From positions 3,844,001 to 3,908,000 of the forward strand of contig CP085825.1 of the NCBI GenBank assembly GCA_020809705.1: a stretch of DNA of 64,000 nt, written 5' to 3'. Shown here one piece after another: positions 57,329 to 64,000 of the stretch. The position numbers were made by a program, and so were the translations under genes. The notes beneath the pieces are model-generated. The model searched no databases. It was not told where the DNA came from and saw nothing but the letters and a program-made list of their open reading frames with translations. The DNA comes from Calonectria ilicicola (taxonomy: Eukaryota > Ascomycota > Sordariomycetes > Hypocreales > Nectriaceae). Within the stretch, counting starts at the first letter, position 1. Each line of letters starts with the position of its first letter.

Positions 57329-60300
57329 TCAATATCGATATCCTCCTCCGTACTGGTTTGGCGCGGGTGCTCCGTAGGCACCCGGTGCCTGAGACCATGC
57401 AGCTTGCCCGCCGCTTGCATCGGGAGGAGGATAGGGGCCAGCTTGGTACCCGCTTCCGCTCTCCGGTCGCAATGGTGAGTTCCTATATCCACCGGACCCA
57501 GATGTCACTCTTCCATAAGGGCTTAGCGGCCGGTTCCCATATTCGCCAGACGGCTGTCGGGTGTGGCTAGGATTAGCGTAGCGGGCCTGTCCCACACCGG
57601 TTGCTTTCAGTGTAGCATAGTCGGGTAGGCCAGTGTCCCGAAGCAGGGAAACCATGCCGGCAGGGCTCAGCCGTTGGGCATCAAAGCTCTGTGAGGGCGG
57701 GAGGATATTGAGAAGGAAGGTAATGTCTCGGTGGAGCGCAGATGTTTGATTGCGGCGCTGCTGGTCAAGCCGACGGCCCGCTGCACCCTTCAAAGGCGAG
57801 CTTCCCCTAGCAAGCCTCTTTGGGGGGTTCAGTTCGTCATCATCAATGCCAAGCGGCCGCTTGGGGGACGCTGTGGCCCGAACGTATTGTGGCCGTGGGC
57901 TTTGTTCCTGTCGCACTGGAAGAGGACTATTACGAACCGAGGTGGGCTGCTCAACCGCGGGATGCGCTTGCTTAGGTCGCATTTGGACAGCTTTCGAGAT
58001 AATGATTGAGGTAGCAATAGGGTCGAACCTTTCAGAAGAGTATCTAGCAACAAAGTAGTCCAGTTTAGGATCATCAGGGAAGAGCTCGGCCATGCGCTCC
58101 TCGAGCTTGGAAATTTGTGATAATTCGCCGTACTGCGATTCATACTTGTGAAAGTACGCATACAGCGGCTTCGCCTTTGTCAACGTTTCCGGCTTCGCAA
58201 CGAGCCTGTTGACGCAAGTTTCGAAGACAACACGGGCATCTATAATTCCAGTTAGCTCATAGATCTAAAGTCACAGATAATAATGCAGGCTTACTTGTTG
58301 TGTCATCCTTGGAATGGAGGTACTTGAGGTACTCAATCATAAAGTTCTCGTCGTTGGGGAATAGTCGAGCACCACGCTCAAAGATTTTGGCACCAACCGG
58401 GTCTTTATAAACGATAGATTCAAGCAGCGCAACGGCAACGTACACATCGCTCGTGAGCCTGCCCTTCTGGCGGGCATCGGTAAAAACCTTGCGAAGGCCA
58501 CCTTCAGTTTGGTTGCCTTTGCCTTGGATTCGACGCATGGCTCGTGCTAGAGCAATCCACACATAGGAAATGGTACGCGACAGCTGTTGAGTCTCCAGAG
58601 AATACCCGTTCTGAATGGCAGCAATACGTTCCTCCGTTGGGGATCTCTTCGACTTGTCATCATCCTCTTCTTCCGGCTCAATGGATGGCTGGATCGGGTC
58701 CAAGGCAGCAGCCTGTTTAAGAGCGGTGATTTCGAGCTTCTCACGCTCCTTTGCTTTGTCGCCCAGTTCGTACAGAGTATCCAGCACGTCATCAAAGGGT
58801 TTACGAACGGCTTTGGCGTATTCCAACTTGTCGCCTTCCTTAGCCGGGTAGTTGGTTTCGATGTGGTCGGCGTGTTTGAGTGCAAGCAAGACGCTCTCGG
58901 GGTTTGCTTTAATTCCCTGCAGGAGCATTTCTGTTCCAATTTCTTTTTCAGTTTCGCGCACATCGTTTTGGAAGCACCACTCTGCAGCATCCACCCAGAT
59001 CTCTGGCCAAAATCTCAATGCCATCAAGGCTTGCTTGTAGCAATAAAGAACTCGCTGATTGTAGACCTTTGGTTCATCCGCTTTCAAGACCAGGGGATCT
59101 TCCTTCTCCCAAGCGATCCACTTCTTCCACAACTCCACCTGTTCTTTGAATTCTTGGTCTCCGTCGAATCCAGGCGCTGGCGGAAGTCGTGGCAGATTAG
59201 TGCGCTTCAAGTGACGGGTGATGTTGTCGAGGGCAATGTTAGCACTCTTGGCTGACATGTATCCAGGTGATCGCTCCTGAATGAACTTGCGGCCCTATTG
59301 AGAGGAAGTCAGTGAATGAAGAGTAAAAAAAAGTTAAAAAAAAAAATTTTTTGAACAATAATGAAAATGAGGAAGCGGGACACCATACTGTCATTTTGTT
59401 CAGAGCCATTTCAAATTGGTCGTATTCCTTCCAGAGGTTATTGACAGTTAGCATGGGCACAGTAATAGCTCTGTGATAGACCTTTCGCAATTGGTCCATC
59501 TTTTGCTGGTCCTGCCAGCCTGTGCCACCAATCTGACCTGGTCCGTTCTTGACGAACTGAACATAATCCTGCCAAATATTGCCAGAATCTCTATCCACGC
59601 CAATATTGTCAATGACAAACTCGTATGACTGGGTAATGGTTCGACGGGCTTGGCCAGAAGCATCGTTGTTGAGATCATTTCGTCGTCTGATATAATTCAG
59701 GTAAACTGTCCACAACTTCACATTGGGCACTGTCATCAGACACCGGCCAAACAGTTGCTCAGCATCCACAAAGTTATCCAGGCCAAGCTCCATCTCAATC
59801 CACTCAACCCAAACATCGGCCTTTACTTGTATCAGTTACTGCATTGCGAATTGATTTTGATCTGGGCTCACTTACAGCTTGGGGGAAAACTTCAATGAAG
59901 CGATTGTAAACATTCCTGGCTTGTTCAAGTTTGCTAGAGCGTCTGTGGTGGGCCATCAAGCTCAGCCAGGCATCCATATCTCCTCTGGGGTCCTGATTGA
60001 CACGAGCTTCGAGCAGAGCTACCGGGTCGAGGCCAGTCACGGCTGGAGTCACGGTGGATGGGACGACTGGAATAGGAACAGCAGGGGCAAGAGTAGGTAC
60101 AACAGAAGCAACGGGGGCAACGGGAGCAATAGGAGCAACAGGAGCGACGGGAGCGACTGGCGTATTAACCTCTGTGGATGTAACTGAGGGTGCAGGTTGA
60201 CCGTTGGATGTCGTAGTCAACATTTGTGGTGCATCATTGGCAGATTCTTCGTCCTCATCGTCGGACGCTTCCACTAGAAAGCCGCCCGACATCTTGGGCT

Positions 60301-60538
60301 TGGAAGTTGGACGCTGAGAGGGGACTGCCGAGGCGTTTTCAATAACTTGAACAGGGGATCCGATGGTGACAGACTCGGGATCATAGTCCCCTCCATCGTC
60401 TTCGCCATTATCCGCAGCATCACCTAAGGCAAGGGATTCTTGAGCAATGTTATCAACTTGTTGGTCGCTATGCTGAACCTGAGCACCCTCTGCGGCCCCC
60501 AGACCTTCTTCGCCCCAAGAAGCACCTTCGGAAGCCAT
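57329..60538 (-). CDS. rna14: mRNA 3'-end-processing protein Rna14 (CstF-77)
   Basis: Exons are 60538-59876, 59820-59389, 59294-58295 and 58239-57329, giving about 1001 residues. Rna14 is the scaffold of cleavage factor IA; it binds Rna15 and Pcf11 and acts in pre-mRNA cleavage and polyadenylation in the nucleus. The N-terminal 190 residues are acidic and Ser/Pro-rich and include a run of Val-Ala-Pro repeats. HAT repeats follow from about 190 to 800, for example ARNVYNRFIEVFPQA, AEQLFGRCLMTVPNVKLW and GARLFPNDENFMIEYLKYLH. The C-terminal 200 residues contain the monkeytail-like LHRDITFLLNILPPSQSFDA helix, then a Gly/Tyr/Pro-rich tail. Intron acceptors are AAG, TAG and TAG, and phases are kept. 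The start ATG is in GGCTTCC context. The gene is divergent from asf1. Confidence 0.95.
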
Positions 60539-61822
60539 GCTGCGTTATTCAGTAGTCGGGACCTAGGCAGGACGCCCCTCGTGGTATGGAAAAGTGAGAT
60601 GGTTTCGAAAGCGAGTCGGCGCCGATGCCGCTGAGGTGGCTGGGGACGACAAGGCCCGGCGAACAGTCGCGGCGAATGTCAATACGTCGACGGGATAGAG
60701 GGATCGATTTCTGAGGAAAGCACGGGGACTTGGGTCAAACACGACGCGAAGGAGCAAAAACAGGCGCGATTGAGGAGTTGACTAGATGGTGGTGCCAATG
60801 ATGAACCTATTGACGAGCTGTCGCAAACGAGTCGAGCTCGCCGAGCTGACCTGGTCGGCCCCGAACGCGAAAAATGCAATCGCAAAGGACGGTGGTGATT
60901 ATGGCGACGCAGGCTCTCGATGGCGACGAGGCTCGCAAGATGGAGCAGGCTGGCGGACGTGAAGGTTGAGGTATTGTCGAAGCTCCCAGGACGGAGGCTT
61001 TGTCTGACAAAATTCCGACAGCTTCAAAGGTGACTCCAGTTCGACGACAGGCCTTTTTTGCCTTGCTGGGCGCGTCTAGCGGCCGAAACAGGCTAGCGGG
61101 CTGCGCGGGCGGTCAGAAACAGGTCCACTCAACTGGTGAAAGAGCCGCAGCATGAACACTCAGGTGGGGCGGCAGAAAACAGAAGCTCAGGGACTGTGCA
61201 TGGCCTAGAACAGTCAAGCCAGCGCCCCTGTGGCTGCGGGAGAGTCACGTGTCGGTGGGCACTCCGGCGGCGCCTCTAGCCAACCACGGGCCTCCTGCCC
61301 CGAACCAAACCAATTTTTTTTTTCCGCGGTCTCGCAGGCACCGCAGGCACCGTCCAGGGTCACCTCCTGACGCTGGCGTCTGTGCCTCACAAGCCATTAA
61401 CGCGCGGGTTCGAGGCCAGAAAGCGCGTCCGTCGTCCAGCCCACCACACGGCGCACAGGGTCAACATCCAGACTTCTTAGTCGCTGTTCAGCCCTGTTCG
61501 ACCTAATTTTCCTCTTGGTTTTCACAACATAACAAGCCTGACTCCTTCATCCCCCTCGCCACCGTCGACGCCGACAACTTCCTCCTTTTAACCTCCCCTC
61601 CCACCGCGCTTGCTTGCCCCAGCAGACCCAAGTCCACCCATCTGCGATATCCGCACTGCAAGCTCCACCCTCAGACCCAACGCTACCGTTCATCGACACA
61701 GCTCCCGTCGCACTCTCCTCGCGCAATTCCTTGCCTCAATCGTCGACGTCGCATCGCCATCGCCATTAGACTGTCTTATACCATCAAAACACACAAAATA
61801 CCACCCCTCCACACAAGCCAAA
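60539..61822. other. divergent promoter of rna14 and asf1
   Basis: This is 1284 bases between two start codons. The last 300 bases before asf1 are C-rich and poor in A, a normal leader for a constitutive fungal gene. No frame is supported. Confidence 0.6.
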
Positions 61823-62817
61823 ATGTCTGTCGTCTCACTCCTGGGGGTCAATGTGTTGAACAACCCCGCCAAGTTCACCGACAAGTACGAGTTTGAAATC
61901 ACCTTTGAGTGTCTCGAGCAGCTCGAGAAGGGTTTGTCACCCCTGCATAAGGCTACGTTGTGTTTCTCTTGGCTAACCTGAGATAGATCTCGAGTGGAAG
62001 CTGACCTACGTTGGATCTGCCACCTCGTGAGTTGAATCACTCTACAAAGCCATACACACACCGCTTCTTCTAACACTCCACAGCGACCAGTACGACCAAG
62101 AGCTTGATTCTCTTCTCGTCGGCCCCATCCCCGTCGGCGTGAACAAGTTCATTTTTGAGGCTGAAGCCCCCAACACCTCGCGCATCCCCGACGCTGATAT
62201 TCTCGGCGTGACCGTCATTCTCCTGACTTGTGCTTATGATAGCCGCGAGTTCATCCGTGTTGGTTACTACGTCAACAATGAGTACGACTCGGAGGAGCTC
62301 GCTGCTGAGCCCCCCTCCAAGCCCGTTGTCGAGCGTGTCAAGCGCAACATTTTGTCTGAGAAGCCCCGAGTGACACGGTTTGCCATCAAGTGGTATGTCT
62401 CTTCCAAAACACACAATTTTCTGAGGAGCCTTACTGACCTAGTGAAGGGATTCGGAAGCATCCGCACCTGCTGAATTCCCCCCTGAGCAGCCCGAGGCTG
62501 ATCTCCAGGCTGACGAAGAGGAGTACGGCGCCGAGGAGGCTGCTGAAGAAGCCGCTGCTGAGGAAGCTGCCAAGGCTGAGGCCGGCCCCGGCGAGGATTC
62601 GGAGATGGCCGGTGTCGAGGCTGCCGCTGAAACTGTCCAGGAGGAGGACGAGATGTCCGAGGATGGCAGTGTCGACATTGAGGGTGAGAGTGAGGAGGAG
62701 CTTGAGGAAGAGGAAGAGGGTGAGGGCGAGGGCGAGGCTGATGGCGATGATGCCATGGAGGTCGACTCTGCTGAAAAGACCACGTCATCGTCCAAGCCTG
62801 TCACCGTTGCTTCCTGA
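61823..62817 (+). CDS. asf1: histone chaperone Asf1
   Basis: Exons are 61823-61931, 61987-62026, 62084-62392 and 62448-62817, giving 275 residues. Asf1 binds the H3-H4 dimer and passes it to CAF-1 or HIRA during replication and transcription in the nucleus. The conserved core (1-155) starts [20 protein letters not shown], includes [20 protein letters not shown] and [18 protein letters not shown], and ends RVTRFAIKW. The H3-binding strand region is intact. The tail of about 120 residues is highly acidic (runs of Glu and Asp) as in fungal Asf1. Intron 1 has a GTTTGT donor and GCTAAC; intron 4's acceptor is AAG. Exon 2 is only 40 bases. ATG context is GCCAAAATG. Confidence 0.96.
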
Positions 62818-64000
62818 GCATAGAAACGGGTGGCTTGGTGTCGTATTTTTTTGCTGGCATCGTCTTATCTTGAGCCATGCATATCTATTCCGACTTTTCG
62901 ATAACATGTGGGATTGGGGGGTTGGTGTTTGTCTAATAGAGTTATGAGGCACGAAGAGATGATATCAGGCCAAGGAGCTGGCCAGGCACGTTTAGTACAT
63001 TAGCTTGAAAAGACAAGACAGTATCTACCTATCAGTGTCCAATGACCCCATGTCCAGGCAGGAACATGAATGCTGGTAACCCAAGTCGAAGAAGTGGTGA
63101 TGACGAGGGAAAGTTTCAACCATTGTCAGCCGCTGAGCGATGTCAGGACCAAGTTGAAGCTGGTGATGAGAGCACGTGGGGGGCCAATACGGCATGAGGT
63201 TATCGCGAGTCCTGTGACTGGGCTGCAACAATGAGCACGTAACGCGGTTTGCTCACCAAATAGTTCTTCGAGGCGATAGGCATGCCATTGCCCCGAGCGC
63301 CGAAGTGTAAAGCCGCCGCCGGCGGATGATTAATGCTCGTCATGAACCCCTCCACCCCCTATACTGCACGCACGTGGAACTGCGCCCCCGATGTTTGACG
63401 CCATCGGATGGCGCCCGACTCGCGAGGGCCGGTTTAGCCATGACGTACACAGATGGTCCCTAGGCAAGTAGACGCCATGCCACCATCCCGGGGGACGTCC
63501 CTTTTCTTTTTTTTTTTTTTTTTTTTTTTTTTTCATCTGGGGAGATGGCACCCTCCCTCTGGCCTTGCCCGCGTCCAGCCGCGCAGAGCCGTACCGAAGC
63601 GGCAGCCATTCCGCCCAGGATCCCCTCGCCCATCCATCTCTTTGATTGAAAGGCTTCCATGATCCCATACGCTCGCAGTCCTTCCCCTCTCGACACCCTC
63701 CATCACCAATCCTTTGTTCTCCCGGGGGGATCAGCCCTAGTTTCCGGGAAGATAGGGCTTGCTAGATGTCTTTTTTTTTTTTGGTTTGTCGGACAGCCTC
63801 AGCTTCATTCCCCCCCATGTGTTGCAGCCCAAAGTCTCAACCAACACTTGGTTCGCTCGCAGGTGGCGTAGAAACCGATGGAGCGTTGCAAACTCACATT
63901 CAACGACAGGTTTGGGCCTATACGAAATAACATGAATACTGAACAAGAAGCTAATATTTAAAACATGTAAATGATTAGTTTATTTATTTTTATTTACCTA
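62818..64000. other. right flank, no gene seen
   Basis: This is asf1 3' sequence and then a gene-free stretch. A run of 27 T lies at 63507-63533, and shorter T runs occur near 63772. No frame has support. Confidence 0.5.
63507..63533 (+). repeat. poly-T run of 27 bases
   Basis: This uninterrupted T tract is the longest homopolymer in the window. It is prone to length error in assembly. Confidence 0.95.

Noticed and set aside
1..64000. CRISPR array, transposon, rRNA or secondary-metabolite cluster
   Set aside because: No regular spaced repeats, no transposase or reverse-transcriptase motifs, no rRNA sequence and no synthase genes were seen. RNA genes lacking protein signals could still be missed by eye.

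Overview
The window is nuclear DNA of a filamentous ascomycete, most likely a sordariomycete close to Hypocreales. That assignment is an inference from protein families and gene style; no search was run. Genes carry short introns of about 45-125 bases with GTRNGT-type donors, a CTAAC/CTGAC-like branch point and CAG or TAG acceptors. They sit on both strands without operons and favour C-ending codons.

Ten genes are secure. From left to right they are: a six-exon Zn2Cys6 transcription factor (3681-6310, +); a short C2H2 zinc-finger protein (17997-18736, -); an Sro7/Lgl exocytosis protein (21389-24465, +), tail to tail with a one-pass membrane protein (24703-25437, -); spliceosomal SmF (26198-26539, -), divergent from a short-chain dehydrogenase (27499-28406, +); a secreted Gly-Pro repeat protein with a GPI-type tail (29601-30533, +); a Dal5-type MFS transporter (46768-48534, -); a QDE2-type Argonaute (52879-55859, -); the 3'-end-processing factor Rna14 (57329-60538, -); and, head to head with Rna14, the histone chaperone Asf1 (61823-62817, +).

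The space between is unusually large: about 1-3.7, 6.3-17.9, 30.5-46.7 and 48.5-52.8 kb hold nothing from a familiar family. I see no transposon reading frames, rRNA, CRISPR array or convincing tRNA there. Reading both strands does show several short orphan genes, most of them spliced. They rest on independent signals: TATA box, ATG context, donor, branch point and acceptor, and phase. The best are 11703-12223 (GC-AG intron), 8501-8897, 33853-34137, 15994-16449, 36949-37262 and 42037-42291. A minus-strand gene at 40647-41585 needs four phase-compatible introns, one of them GC-AG. These are the most likely undescribed content of the window. They are models from sequence alone, because short open frames are common at this base composition.

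The named genes are mostly housekeeping: RNA processing (SmF, Rna14), small-RNA silencing (Argonaute), chromatin assembly (Asf1) and secretion (Sro7). The regulators, transporter, dehydrogenase and wall-type protein are accessory. Nothing suggests a biosynthetic cluster.
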